Numbered from the stretch's first letter, positions 8,006-16,459 are shown. The stretch: DNA of 64,000 nucleotides from Cucumibacter marinus DSM 18995 (GCF_000429865.1 NZ_AUCR01000002.1:278978-342977), one strand, 5' to 3'. Notes: generated by a model not told the origin, from the letters alone. A program made the numbers and translations.

Positions 8006-9436
8006 TCAGCTCCACACGGTCTGCATGGAGGTGAACTCGGCGAGACCTTCCTTGCCGAACTGGGTGCCAAAGCCCGAAGACTTGACGCCACCGAACGGCG
8101 CGTCGGGCCGGATCGGGCTATGGTCATTGATCCAGGCGGTGCCGCATTCGAGGCGCTTGGCCAGTTCGCGGGCACCTTGCACATCGCGCGACCAGATCGA
8201 GCCGCCGAGCCCGTTCGGGTTGTCATTGGCGCGGTCGATGACTTCATCGATATCGGTGTAGCGCACGATCGGCAGAACCGGGCCGAACTGTTCTTCGTCG
8301 ACCAGCGACAGGCCATTGTCGACATCGGCGATCAGGGTGATCGGATAGAAGAAACCATCCTTGTCGGGATCGCCGGAGGGCGAGCCGCCGATCAGCACGC
8401 GGCCACCCTGGGCCTTGGCTTCCTCGACCATGCGGTTGACGATGTCGTACTGCATGCGGTTCTGGAGAGGGCCGAGCAGGTTATCTTCGTCAGTGCCGAC
8501 GCCCATCTTGACCGTCTTGGCGTATTCAACCAGCGCGTCGCACACCTCGTCATAGATGGAATCGTGGACATAAAGGCGCTTGAGTGCGGCGCAAGTCTGA
8601 CCGTTATTGATGAAGGCGCCCCAGAACATCTTCTCGGCCATGGCCTTGGCGTCGGCGTCGGGCAAAACGATGCCGGCGTCATTGCCGCCGAGTTCGAGGG
8701 TCAAGCGCTTGACGGTCTCGGCCGCCGACCGCATCACCGCCTTGCCGGTCTTGGTGGAGCCGGTGAAGGAGATCTTGGCGATGTCCGGGTGTGCGCTCAT
8801 GGCAGCGCCGAGCGAGGTTTCGCCCGGAATGTCCTGGCCGGTGACGATGTTGAGGACGCCGGCCGGGAGCACCTGGTTCATCAGTTCGACGGCGCGCAGC
8901 GTGGCCAGCGGCGTATTGGGGGAGGGCTTGATGACGACGGTATTGCCGGCGCGGATCGCGGGGATCATGTGCCAGATGCCGATCATCAGCGGCCAATTCC
9001 AGGGCGGGATCGAGCCGACGACACCGAGCGGCTTGTGATAGACCTCGACCTTGGCCTCGTTGTCGTCCTGGATGACCTCGACGCCCAGCGAGATCGAGGC
9101 ATTGTAGCGGGTCCAGGCGACGGCACCGCCAACCTCGAAGCGCGAGCCGGCGCCGTTGAGGGTCTTGCCCTGTTCGGCCGTCAGGATCTGCGCCAGTTCC
9201 TCGGCATTCTGTTCGAGCACATCGGCTACGGCCATGCAGGCCTTCGAGCGTTCCTCGTCGCTCGTCACGCTCCAGGTCTCGAACGCGGTCTTGGCGGCGG
9301 CGACGGCCTTATCGAGGTCGGCCATCGTCGCCGCCGGCGCGTTGCCGACAATCTCGCCGGTCGCGGGGTTCTTGACCGCAAAGGTCTTCTCGGTGGCCAG
9401 GGGCTGGCCGTTAATGGTGAGCGCGTAATCTGCCAT
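8006..9436 (-). CDS. NAD(P)-dependent aldehyde dehydrogenase, FeaB-like by context
   Basis: This 476-residue enzyme oxidises an aldehyde to its acid. The general-base glutamate is Glu248 (LELGGNDAG) and the nucleophile Cys282 (NNGQTCAAL); the PWNWPL and FTGSTKTG cofactor segments are also present. I chose the ATG at 9436 because GGAGG lies five bases upstream; the frame stays open five codons further. The gene is followed by the GMC oxidoreductase and preceded, head to tail, by an AraC gene of the FeaR type. In E. coli FeaR activates feaB (phenylacetaldehyde dehydrogenase), so an arylacetaldehyde is a reasonable substrate here, though this rests on context rather than residues. Confidence 0.9.
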   Translation of the reverse strand: MADYALTINGQPLATEKTFAVKNPATGEIVGNAPAATMADLDKAVAAAKTAFETWSVTSDEERSKACMAVADVLEQNAEELAQILTAEQGKTLNGAGSRFEVGGAVAWTRYNASISLGVEVIQDDNEAKVEVYHKPLGVVGSIPPWNWPLMIGIWHMIPAIRAGNTVVIKPSPNTPLATLRAVELMNQVLPAGVLNIVTGQDIPGETSLGAAMSAHPDIAKISFTGSTKTGKAVMRSAAETVKRLTLELGGNDAGIVLPDADAKAMAEKMFWGAFINNGQTCAALKRLYVHDSIYDEVCDALVEYAKTVKMGVGTDEDNLLGPLQNRMQYDIVNRMVEEAKAQGGRVLIGGSPSGDPDKDGFFYPITLIADVDNGLSLVDEEQFGPVLPIVRYTDIDEVIDRANDNPNGLGGSIWSRDVQGARELAKRLECGTAWINDHSPIRPDAPFGGVKSSGFGTQFGKEGLAEFTSMQTVWS

Positions 9437-9562
9437 GGTTTCCTCCGTCAATTGGCCGGAATGCGGCCAGTTTGACCAAGGAGTCTGCCGAAACGCCCCT
9501 TCGGCGTCTTGGACAGAGGCGACGACGGCATTGTCTCGCGCGACGGCTGAGCGAATGAAGAG

Positions 9563-10492
9563 TCAGTTCAACCGGATGGCGAAGGCGCCCGGCGAACAGC
9601 CAAAGGCACGGCGGAAAGCACGGTTGAAATAGGAAAGATCGTTGAACCCGGCCTCGAAGGCGATGGTCGAAATCAAATCATGGCGTTGGCCATTGGCCCG
9701 GGCGATGAGCTGGTCGCGGGCGTGATCGAGCCGGCGCTGCAGAAGCCTCTTGCTTGGCGTGTCGCCGGTCGACGCGAAGAGGCGCTGAAGCTGGCGCGTG
9801 GTCAGGCCCAGATCCGATGCCATGCCGGCGATCGTCAGGTCGGGATCCGCATAGTTTTGCTCGATATACTTGTCGGCCTGCACAAGGCTTGAGGAGAAGG
9901 CGGTGTCTGCCCGACCTTCGCGCTCGGCCAGCACCGACCCGATCAGGCCGAAAAGCGCTTCGCCCAGATGATGATTGACCGGGCTGTCGGGATCGCCCGC
10001 AAACAGCTTGGCCATCACTGCATGCATGGCAATCGAAAGCGGGTCGGCGCGGTAGAGCATGGTTCCACCGGTGAGCTGATGGCCAAAACGCGAGACCATC
10101 TCAGTGCGCGGCAGGTGAAGCGAAATCTGGTGCGAGAAATCACCGGAGAACACGAAATCCGAGGTCCGGGTGGAATCGATGATGATCATGTCGCCGGGAC
10201 TGAGCTCAGGGCCCTCACCATCCTGCAGCATGCGGGCCTTGCCCTTTTCCTGCAGGATGAGGAAGAAATGTTCGCCATCGTCACGCCGGATGCCGTCGCG
10301 ATCCCGAGACACGCGGTCGATATCAAGGCTCACCCGCGCAATATCGAGGCGCCCGCGCCGTTCAAGGCCGACGCCGCCGGTTACGACGTCGCGCCGGCCG
10401 AAAGGGTAGGTCGTGAACTCGCCACAGGCCTGGCGCAGATCGGTCTGCACCTGGTCGAGCGGGATCAACGATGTGTTGGCCTTGGTCAGCAT
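9563..10492 (-). CDS. AraC-family regulator with AraC_binding_2 domain (FeaR-like)
   Basis: This regulator of about 309 residues has an N-terminal ligand-binding region of the AraC_binding_2 type (HFFLILQEKGKARM, LSPGDMIIIDSTR) and a C-terminal double helix-turn-helix (about 205-305; LTTRQLQRLFAS, FEAGFNDLSYFNRAFRRAFG). The start at 10492 is preceded by AGGA at good spacing; an ATG at 10501 is also possible, and longer starts reach into the shared promoter. FeaR, which controls tyramine/phenylethylamine oxidation in E. coli, has this architecture. It is divergent from the short-chain dehydrogenase-moaF operon and upstream of the aldehyde dehydrogenase, so it may control either or both. Confidence 0.88.
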   Translation of the reverse strand: MLTKANTSLIPLDQVQTDLRQACGEFTTYPFGRRDVVTGGVGLERRGRLDIARVSLDIDRVSRDRDGIRRDDGEHFFLILQEKGKARMLQDGEGPELSPGDMIIIDSTRTSDFVFSGDFSHQISLHLPRTEMVSRFGHQLTGGTMLYRADPLSIAMHAVMAKLFAGDPDSPVNHHLGEALFGLIGSVLAEREGRADTAFSSSLVQADKYIEQNYADPDLTIAGMASDLGLTTRQLQRLFASTGDTPSKRLLQRRLDHARDQLIARANGQRHDLISTIAFEAGFNDLSYFNRAFRRAFGCSPGAFAIRLN

Positions 10493-10609
10493 TGGCGGCA
10501 TCCTATGCTGGCATGCCGAACACCGCAAACGCCCAATGGTCGCGGCTTGCAGATGGCCGGTGCCGGTGCAACGCAGAGACACTGTGTCGCGCGGTCTGGC
10601 ACTCTCAGT

Positions 10610-10646
10610 CAATTTTGCGGTCTCGCTGGGGCAAGACAATTTTGCC
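10610..10646. promoter_or_regulatory. Candidate AraC-type binding site: direct repeat CAATTTTGC
   Basis: The nonamer CAATTTTGC occurs twice in the same orientation, at 10610-10618 and 10637-10645, in the divergent promoter between the FeaR-like gene and the short-chain dehydrogenase gene (ATG 10703). The second copy also sits in a GGCAA-N7-TTGCC inverted repeat. AraC-family activators commonly bind direct repeats, although the 27-base period is longer than the usual two helical turns. Confidence 0.35.
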
Positions 10647-10702
10647 GAAAGGGTGCAGTTTCGCGCGAAAACCCGGTGACGGGAGAGGCACAGGAGGATC
10701 TC

Positions 10703-11494
10703 ATGGATTTCAAGAACAAGACCGCGATCATCACCGGCGGTGGCACCGGGATCGGCGCGGCTGTGGCCAAGAAAATCGCCGAGGCTGGCGGCAATGTGGT
10801 TCTGGTCGGACGGCGGATCGAGCCGTTGGAGGCCGTGGCCAAGGACGTGGGCGGCCTCGCCATTGCGGCTGATGCGGCAGACAAGGATGCCATGAAGGGC
10901 GTGCTGGATCAGGTCATCGCCAAATACGGCCAGCTCGATGTGCTGGTGGCCAATGCCGGTGGCGGCGGGGTGGGCCCGACGCTCGAGATGTCGGACGAGG
11001 TTTGGGCGGGCGCGGTACGCTCCAATCTCAACACACTTTTCGTGGCGGCGCGCACCGTGCTGCCCGAGCTGATCAAATCAAGGGGCGCGATCGTTGTCGT
11101 CTCCTCGATAGCCGGGTTGTTCTCGGGCCCGAATGCGGCCGGCTATGTGACCATGAAACATGCCTGTATCGGGCTGGCAAAGTCGCTTGCGCGCGACTTC
11201 GGCCGCAAGGGCGTCAATACCAACACGGTTTGCCCGGGGTGGGTGCGCACCCCGCTCGCCGATGGCGAAATGGCCGAGATGATGGAAATCCAGGGTCTGA
11301 CGGACGTCGAGGAAGCCTACAAACTGGCGACTAAGGATGTGCCGATCAACAGGCCTGCAACGCCGATGGAAGTCGCCAATGTCATTGCTTTTCTCGCCTC
11401 CGGCGATGCGGCGATGGTCAACGGCGCAGTCGTGACGGTCGACGGCGGCGCGACGACCGTCGATCTGCCGACCCTCGGCTTTGTGGAAGACTAA
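10703..11494 (+). CDS. Short-chain dehydrogenase/reductase, MoaE-like (monoamine regulon) by context
   Basis: This 263-residue classical SDR binds NAD(P) through TGGGTGIG (residues 11-18) and NAGGG (84-88) and has the catalytic triad Ser135 (VVSSIAG), Tyr148 and Lys152 (YVTMK). AGGAGG lies a few bases before the ATG at 10703, which fixes the start. It is followed after 18 bases by a moaF gene. In Klebsiella aerogenes the monoamine regulon contains an SDR gene (named moaE there) next to moaF, and the pairing here is the same; this memory of the literature should be checked. The substrate is unknown; a hydroxyl or keto group on an aromatic-amine catabolite is plausible. Confidence 0.88.
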   Translation: MDFKNKTAIITGGGTGIGAAVAKKIAEAGGNVVLVGRRIEPLEAVAKDVGGLAIAADAADKDAMKGVLDQVIAKYGQLDVLVANAGGGGVGPTLEMSDEVWAGAVRSNLNTLFVAARTVLPELIKSRGAIVVVSSIAGLFSGPNAAGYVTMKHACIGLAKSLARDFGRKGVNTNTVCPGWVRTPLADGEMAEMMEIQGLTDVEEAYKLATKDVPINRPATPMEVANVIAFLASGDAAMVNGAVVTVDGGATTVDLPTLGFVED

Positions 11495-11512
11495 GCGAAG
11501 GAGTAGCCAACT

Positions 11513-12301
11513 GTGGCGCAGGAGAACCCCAAGGACTGGAAGACATATGACGAGTTCGCCTACGGGATCGAGACGAACCGTCTACCATTGAGCGATACGC
11601 TCGAGGGCACCAGTCACACCGTGACCTTCAACGATGGCCGCGTGTTGTCGTTCGAGATTGCGGGCCAGCACATCAAGTGGACCGACAATGGTGAGACTGG
11701 CGAGGATGACGGCGAGATCATTGAAGTCGGCCCCGACACTTTCTTCATCGAGATTCCGTTCGAGGCTCATCCCAAAGATGCCGAGACCCTGATCATGAAT
11801 GTCGAGACGCGCCGTGCGCTCTCGATCTATTCGCATATCCGGGAAAAGGAAGAGGCTGTCGGCGAACCGCAAGTCGCCCATATCTTCCGTCCGGGCATTG
11901 TCGGAGATGTGAATGTGCCGCCGACCGGCCCCGAGCCCGCGGAAACCCGCGATCTCATCGGGCTTCGGGCGCACTTCACCTATTCGCCCAACCATGTGTA
12001 TGAACACACCTATCTGTCGTCCAAGCGGTATGCTTGGCAGAACCTGGTGGGTGTGCAGCGCGGCCATGGCGATGTCGATATGGCGACGACCTACAAGTTC
12101 GACGACAACATGTATGTGTTCACTTTCCGGGAGTTCAAGATCCCGGTCGCCTCGACTTTCTTCTACAATTTCAATGACATGCGCTCGACAGGGAAGTTCC
12201 TGGGCATTACTGGCGACGGCCGCGTCCAGAACAGCCCCGCAGGCGCCTTTATCCGCAAGGTCTCCATGACCTTCTACAATCCGGGCGAAGAACCGGTTTA
12301 A
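11513..12301 (+). CDS. moaF: MoaF-family protein (first of two)
   Basis: This 262-residue soluble protein starts with GTG at 11513 behind AAGGAG. It matches the MoaF family: an N-terminal part with LPLSDTLEGTSHTVTFNDG and KWTDNG, and a C-terminal part with YEHTYLSSKRYAWQNLVGVQ and DMATTYKFDDNMYVFTFREFK, both lipocalin-like beta-rich halves. Despite the name it is not a proven molybdenum cofactor enzyme; the family was first linked to monoamine-induced genes in Klebsiella. It lies between the SDR and SnoaL genes in one operon. A second MoaF is encoded at 23629-24465, and the two share the same YEHxYLSxxRYxWQ core. Confidence 0.85.
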   Translation: MAQENPKDWKTYDEFAYGIETNRLPLSDTLEGTSHTVTFNDGRVLSFEIAGQHIKWTDNGETGEDDGEIIEVGPDTFFIEIPFEAHPKDAETLIMNVETRRALSIYSHIREKEEAVGEPQVAHIFRPGIVGDVNVPPTGPEPAETRDLIGLRAHFTYSPNHVYEHTYLSSKRYAWQNLVGVQRGHGDVDMATTYKFDDNMYVFTFREFKIPVASTFFYNFNDMRSTGKFLGITGDGRVQNSPAGAFIRKVSMTFYNPGEEPV

Positions 12302-12318
12302 CAGGAGAGAACTCATCC

Positions 12319-12708
12319 ATGTCAAAGGCTTACGATATCGTCAAAGCCCATTATGACGCTTCCGAGCGCGGTGATCTCGACGGCATGATGGCCGATTTCG
12401 CCGACAATATCCTCTGGACGGAAATGGACGGCGCTTCAACTGCCGGCACTTTCACCGGGCGCGATGAAATCATCCAGAACGTTTTTGTTCCCATCGGCAA
12501 TGATTGGGATGGCTTCGGGGTCAATCTCGAGCGTCTGATCGATGGGGGCGACGATATCGTCGCCCTCGGCTGGTACGAGGCCAAGCACAAGAAGACCGGC
12601 AAGACGCTGAAGGCGCGCATGGCCCATGTGTGGACCGTTGAAGGCGACAAGATCGTCCGCTTCCAGCAATTCGCCGACACCAAGGTGCTCGACGACGCCG
12701 AGCATTGA
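12319..12708 (+). CDS. SnoaL/NTF2-like protein
   Basis: This 129-residue protein has the cone-shaped NTF2-like fold pattern: an N-terminal helix (YDIVKAHYDASERGDLDGMMADFADNI), a GTFTGRDEI segment, and strands ending in HVWTVEGDKIVRFQQFADT. Proteins of this fold act as small-molecule isomerases, hydratases, cyclases or binding proteins. It follows moaF by 17 bases with its own GGAGA ribosome site and is the last gene of the operon before a terminator. The exact activity cannot be assigned. Confidence 0.85.
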   Translation: MSKAYDIVKAHYDASERGDLDGMMADFADNILWTEMDGASTAGTFTGRDEIIQNVFVPIGNDWDGFGVNLERLIDGGDDIVALGWYEAKHKKTGKTLKARMAHVWTVEGDKIVRFQQFADTKVLDDAEH

Positions 12709-12731
12709 TTGGTCTGCAGACGGACTGAACC

Positions 12732-12757
12732 AAAGGGCGTCCTGCGGGCGCCCTTTT
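12732..12757 (+). terminator. Rho-independent terminator after the SDR-moaF-SnoaL operon
   Basis: The stem AAAGGGCG(T) / CGCCCTTT with a short loop ends in TTTTT, 23 bases after the stop codon of the SnoaL-like gene. Confidence 0.8.
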
Positions 12758-13109
12758 TCGTTGGAGGAACCGGATTTGCTGTTCCCTCGGGCCGCCCCGG
12801 ACCTGATCCGGGGCCTTTCCGCTATCTGGTTCCGGTCGTTTCTTGCCTCACGCTGGCGGACTGGCCGGGACAGCATGGGGGGTGGAATTTTTGCTAACCC
12901 CTCGACCGTCAGCCCGGCGAAAGCCGGGGCCCAGTAACCCGTGCCGCTCATTATCGGCCCATAGTACCAAAGGTTCAGCGAGTACTGGATTCCGGCTTCC
13001 GCCAGAATGACGGCAGAGAGAGCGGCAGCGCCACAATCCCCAAACTTCATCCTGAGCCTCCTGAGCTGGTCGAAGGGCGAGGGTCGGGCAAAAATCCGCC
13101 GCCGGTGCC
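12758..13109. repeat. Gene-free gap with three kinds of palindromic repeat
   Basis: No gene is visible. From left to right: a GCCCCGGACCTGATCCGGGGC palindrome at 12794-12814 with an inverted partner near 12850-12870 (repeat family D), a CCCGGCGAAAGCCGGG hairpin near 12911, a TGGATTCCGGCTTCCGCCAGAATGACGG half-element near 12984 (family B), and a CCTGAGC...GGTCGAAGGGCGA element at 13046-13083 (family C). The gap lies between convergent transcription units. Confidence 0.65.
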
Positions 13110-14039
13110 TCAGAAGCTCTTGAGCTGGCGCGGGGTCTGGCCGAAGCGCTTGCGGAACGCGCGGGAGAAATGCGCGCTTGACGAAAAACCGCAGGCAAAG
13201 GCCACTGCCGAGATCGACTTGCTCTGATTGGCCGGATCGCCCAATGCCGCAAGCGCGCGGTCAAGGCGGCAATCCCAGATATAGCGTGCCGGGGTCGTAC
13301 CGATCGAGGCGAAGGCGCGAAACACATAGCGGCGCGAACACCCGATATGGGCGGCGATCAGATCGACATCGAGTTCGGCATTGTCGAGATGGGTGTCGAT
13401 ATAGCTGCGCATTCGGGCCAGCGCGTGTGTGCGCGGATCGGATGTGACCACCTCAGGCGCGGCGCCTGCCAGGCCCGCGCACAGCCGCGCCAGTGTCGAG
13501 CCGATCTGGGCTCGTGCCTGGCGGTTGAGATCGGCGGTTTCTGCCATGGCCGACCGGATCAGTTCGCCCACGATGCGAGCCGGGCCATGGGCTGCGTTGG
13601 GTACCACCAGCGGCATGCCTGTCGCCCAGAATGGCAGGGGAGCGAAGCGGTGCCTCGGGATTTGCAGCACGTAGTGCGAGACAGCGGCATCGCAGTTGAT
13701 GGAATGCGCCTGGTGAGGGTCGAAGAGCAGTGCCATGCCGGGGATCAGTGCGGCGGCGAAACGGCCCTGGCGAAAGCTCGCTGTGCCGGAGACTGGCACG
13801 ATGTATTTGATCGGCATGGCCGGCAGGCTGCGTTCCGCCTTGGTGGACGAGCGGCTGACCGTGTGGGCCGGGGCATCGAGGCGGGAGAGGCGGCACTCGC
13901 CAAGCATGATCGAGCGAAGTTCCGCATTGGCCTCGCCGGGATCGAGAAAGGCAAGAAACAGGTCGCCGAAGAGCTCATGGGCAAGTGGGGCGAAGTCAGG
14001 GCCGATCCCCGAAAGGGGCTCGAGATCAGTGGTGTCCAA
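13110..14039 (-). CDS. AraC-family transcriptional regulator (second)
   Basis: This protein has an N-terminal AraC_binding_2-like sensor (VPVSGTASFRQGRF, GMALLFDPHQAHSI) and a C-terminal AraC DNA-binding domain (VDLIAAHIGCSRRYVFRAFAS, FACGFSSSAHFSRAFRKRFGQ), with helix two of the second motif intact. I chose a TTG start at 14039 because AAGGAGG sits five bases upstream, giving 309 residues; an upstream ATG in frame would add 24 residues that read poorly. It lies between the moaF operon and hpaR. Like the first AraC protein it is related to FeaR-type regulators, so it may sense an aromatic amine or aldehyde. Confidence 0.86.
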   Translation of the reverse strand: MDTTDLEPLSGIGPDFAPLAHELFGDLFLAFLDPGEANAELRSIMLGECRLSRLDAPAHTVSRSSTKAERSLPAMPIKYIVPVSGTASFRQGRFAAALIPGMALLFDPHQAHSINCDAAVSHYVLQIPRHRFAPLPFWATGMPLVVPNAAHGPARIVGELIRSAMAETADLNRQARAQIGSTLARLCAGLAGAAPEVVTSDPRTHALARMRSYIDTHLDNAELDVDLIAAHIGCSRRYVFRAFASIGTTPARYIWDCRLDRALAALGDPANQSKSISAVAFACGFSSSAHFSRAFRKRFGQTPRQLKSF

Positions 14040-14152
14040 ACACGCCTCCTTGCCACGCCGCATCTTCTCGCAGCCGATTGCCGCCCGAAATCGGAACGCC
14101 TGACCGCACAAGACAGCCCGAGGGGCCCCGAATCAGCGGTCAGCGACGGCAC

Positions 14153-14632
14153 TTAGCGCTTCATAGCCACGGTCAATTCTTCGAGCATATCGAGCAGGGT
14201 GGTGATCTGGTCGGGCCCGAAGCGGCGTTCGAGCTCAGCATAGATGGATTGGCCTTCGGGAGCCACACTCTGGATCAGCTCGGTGCCGGTGTCGGAGATG
14301 CGGATCATCGAGCGCCGCCCGTCCTCTGCATGAGGCTGGCGGTGGATGAGCCCGCGCTCGTCGAGCGAGCGCAGGATACGTGTCAGGCTGGGCGCCAGAA
14401 TGCAGGCACGTTCCGCAAGGGCTGTGGCGTCGATCTCGCCATACTCCTTGAGGATACGCAGCACGCGCCACTGCTGTTCGGTGACGTCGTATTTGGCGAG
14501 CATGGGGCGGAACCGGGCCATAACCGCTTCACGGGCGCGCAGGAGCGCCATCGGCAGCGATCGCGACGTTTCCTTGGGAAACAGCAAATCGTCCACGTGA
14601 GTGACGAGCGAAGAGACCTGGGTATCGTCCAT
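14153..14632 (-). CDS. hpaR: MarR-family regulator HpaR of homoprotocatechuate degradation
   Basis: This 159-residue winged-helix protein shows the HpaR signature (SLPMALLRAREAVMARFRPM, EQQWRVLRIL, then the wing with EDGRRSMIRISDTG). HpaR represses the meta-cleavage operons until 4-hydroxyphenylacetate or homoprotocatechuate binds. The ATG at 14632 has AGGT at the right distance. Its gene precedes, on the same strand side, the fumarylacetoacetate-hydrolase-family gene but is separated by 58 bases; upstream lies the hpa cluster it should control. A palindrome in the hpaF promoter (16505-16516) is a likely target. Confidence 0.88.
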   Translation of the reverse strand: MDDTQVSSLVTHVDDLLFPKETSRSLPMALLRAREAVMARFRPMLAKYDVTEQQWRVLRILKEYGEIDATALAERACILAPSLTRILRSLDERGLIHRQPHAEDGRRSMIRISDTGTELIQSVAPEGQSIYAELERRFGPDQITTLLDMLEELTVAMKR

Positions 14633-14664
14633 ATTACCTCATGCTCGCAGCCTGCATGATACGG

Positions 14665-14683
14665 CAGTTACGTACAATTACTG
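14665..14683. promoter_or_regulatory. Possible HpaR autoregulatory site
   Basis: The imperfect palindrome CAGTTACGTACAATTACTG (outer CAGT/ACTG arms) lies 33 bases upstream of hpaR in an AT-rich pocket between hpaR and the end of the next gene. MarR-family repressors often bind close to their own promoter. The dyad is weak. Confidence 0.25.
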
Positions 14684-14690
14684 GCGCAAT

Positions 14691-15545
14691 TTACGCTTCC
14701 GCTACAACACCATTGCGCAGCGTGCCGATTCTGTCTACCTGCACTTCAATCTCGTCGCCGGGCTTGAGCCAGATCGGCGGATCGAAACGCGCGCCAGCGC
14801 CCGTGGGGGTGCCGGTGGCGATCAGGTCACCGGGCTGCAGCGCGGTGAAGCTCGAAATATAGGACATGATCCGGGCGATCGGGAAGGCCATGGACGCCGT
14901 TGTGTCCTTCTGGCGGACTTCGCCATTGACCCGTGTCTCAAGCGAAAGGTTCGTGAGATCGATCCCCGAGATGTCGGTTTCGACCCAGGGGCCGATGCCG
15001 CCGGTCTTGTCGAAGTTCTTGCCCTGGGTGACGTTGAACTTGCCGTGCCGGATCCAGTCGCGGATCGAGCCTTCGTTCATGATCGTCAGCCCACCGATGT
15101 GATCGCGAGTGTCGGCTTCGGCGATCCGGCGGCCGGCCTTGCCGACGACGACGACGATTTCGCCTTCATAATCGAGCTGTTCGGATTCCTTGGGGATCAC
15201 CAGATTCTCGTCATGGGCGACGAAGCTGGCCGGCGTCCGCATGAACAGCGAGGGATATTTCGGGGCCTCGGACCCGTCCTTATATTCCTCGTTCCGGTTC
15301 TGGTAGTTGACGCCGACGCAAAAGATGCGCGGAGCGTCGGGCAGAGGCTGGTCAAGCGTGACTTCGCCCAGCGCCATGTCCGGGTCGCCATTGCGCGCGG
15401 CTTCTTCAGCCTCGGCCAGGCGGTTTTCGGCCAGCATGGCGCGGATCGAGGTCATGCCGGTGCGGCGGGTGAGGTCCACGACGCCGTCATCCTTGACGGC
15501 GCCGATGGCGTGACCGGTTCGGGTCCAGAAAGTGACCAGCCGCAT
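14691..15545 (-). CDS. Fumarylacetoacetate hydrolase-family protein (HpaG-type decarboxylase/isomerase or hydratase)
   Basis: This 284-residue enzyme has the FAH C-terminal fold: FCVGVNYQNRNEEY, SLFMRTPASFVAHDENLVIP, the metal-binding acidic cluster in LDYEGEIVVVVG, and GSIRDWIRHGKFNVTQGKNF, ending with TGTPTGAGA. In homoprotocatechuate breakdown this family supplies the decarboxylase and isomerase that act on 5-oxopent-3-ene-1,2,5-tricarboxylate. E. coli HpaG is a tandem of two such domains; here there is only one, and HpaF is separately encoded. The stop codon region overlaps the DapA-family gene by one base, so the two are translated together. It may cover the HpaG step, the HpaH hydratase step, or both. 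Confidence 0.82.
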   Translation of the reverse strand: MRLVTFWTRTGHAIGAVKDDGVVDLTRRTGMTSIRAMLAENRLAEAEEAARNGDPDMALGEVTLDQPLPDAPRIFCVGVNYQNRNEEYKDGSEAPKYPSLFMRTPASFVAHDENLVIPKESEQLDYEGEIVVVVGKAGRRIAEADTRDHIGGLTIMNEGSIRDWIRHGKFNVTQGKNFDKTGGIGPWVETDISGIDLTNLSLETRVNGEVRQKDTTASMAFPIARIMSYISSFTALQPGDLIATGTPTGAGARFDPPIWLKPGDEIEVQVDRIGTLRNGVVAEA

Positions 15546-16447
15546 CAGATCAGGCCCGTATGCTTGAGGACGCCGTCGAGCTTCTTCTCGATCTCGGGGG
15601 TGGCGGGCATCAGCGGGATGCGATGCTCATTCTCGGGCATGATGCCGAGGCGCTTCATCATATACTTCATCGGGATCGGGTTGATGTCGTAGAACACCGC
15701 CTTGTTGATCTCGAAAAGCTGGTGATGCAGTTCGCGGCCCTTGTTGAGGTCGCCGGCCCAGACCGCTTCGCACATCTCGGCGAGGGGCTTGGGACGCAGA
15801 TTGCCGACCGCGTTCATCAGGCCGCAGGCGCCGACGGCCATCATCGGGAAGGACAGTTCCTCGAGGCCCACAAAGATGCGCAGGTCTGGGCTGATGGCTT
15901 CGAAAAGGTCGGAGACATAGCCGAGGTCGAGCGAGGCGTGCTTCATGCCGACAAAGGTCGGGCAAACCTTGTCGATCTCGACAGCGGTCTCGACCTTCAC
16001 GTCGACCGCGGCACGGCCCGGGATGTGATAGATCATCCAGGGCTTGTTATGCAGCTCGTTGAGGCGGCGGTAGTATTCGACCAGGCCGCGCTGCGGGGGG
16101 CGCGAGTAATAGGGTGTCACGATCAACAGCGCATCGACGCCATCCTTGGCGGCGGCGTGCCTGGTCAGCGCTTCGGTTTCCGCATAGCTCTGCGAGCCGG
16201 TCGCAGCGACGACAGTCAGCCTGCCGGCAGCGGCCTCTACCGCCACGTCGACGATCTTGTTGCGCTCCTCGACGGTCAGCGAGGCGGGCTCCGACGTGGT
16301 GCCGTTCACCAGGATGCCGTGCGAACCTTCCTTGGCCTGGAATTCAACCAGGCCGGCATAGGCATCATAATCGACTGCGCCGTTCTTGAACGGTGTGACG
16401 AGCGGGGGGATCGACCCTCTGAGTTGATCGGGTGCCAGGGTAAGCAT
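15545..16447 (-). CDS. DapA-family aldolase, candidate replacement for HpaI
   Basis: This 300-residue TIM-barrel lyase of the dihydrodipicolinate synthase/N-acetylneuraminate lyase family keeps the Schiff-base lysine (Lys169, FVGMKHAS), the proton-relay tyrosine (Tyr140, IYHIPGRA) and GTTSEPASLT (residues 49-58). The real biosynthetic DapA carries YNVPGRT, so this is a catabolic paralogue. It is the first gene of the minus-strand hpa unit, directly divergent from hpaF. The pathway needs an aldolase that cuts 4-hydroxy-2-oxoheptanedioate to pyruvate and succinate semialdehyde; class II HpaI is absent, and this class I enzyme is the only candidate nearby (inference). Confidence 0.85.
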   Translation of the reverse strand: MLTLAPDQLRGSIPPLVTPFKNGAVDYDAYAGLVEFQAKEGSHGILVNGTTSEPASLTVEERNKIVDVAVEAAAGRLTVVAATGSQSYAETEALTRHAAAKDGVDALLIVTPYYSRPPQRGLVEYYRRLNELHNKPWMIYHIPGRAAVDVKVETAVEIDKVCPTFVGMKHASLDLGYVSDLFEAISPDLRIFVGLEELSFPMMAVGACGLMNAVGNLRPKPLAEMCEAVWAGDLNKGRELHHQLFEINKAVFYDINPIPMKYMMKRLGIMPENEHRIPLMPATPEIEKKLDGVLKHTGLI

Positions 16448-16459
16448 GACATCTCCTCG

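Noticed and set aside
6356..9436. Choline to betaine genes (betA-betB)
   Set aside because: The aldehyde dehydrogenase lacks clear BetB features and there is no betI or choline importer; the pair is next to a FeaR-type regulator.
9968..10702. Extended N terminus of the short-chain dehydrogenase
   Set aside because: The upstream open frame runs antisense through the AraC gene; AGGAGG before the ATG at 10703 and the SDR fold set the true start.
11513..12301. Reading MoaF as a molybdenum cofactor synthesis protein
   Set aside because: No moaA, moaC, moaD, mogA or moeA genes are nearby, and the family name came from monoamine regulation.
15545..16447. Biosynthetic dihydrodipicolinate synthase DapA
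   Set aside because: The IYHIPGRA segment and the hpa operon context point to a catabolic paralogue, not lysine synthesis.
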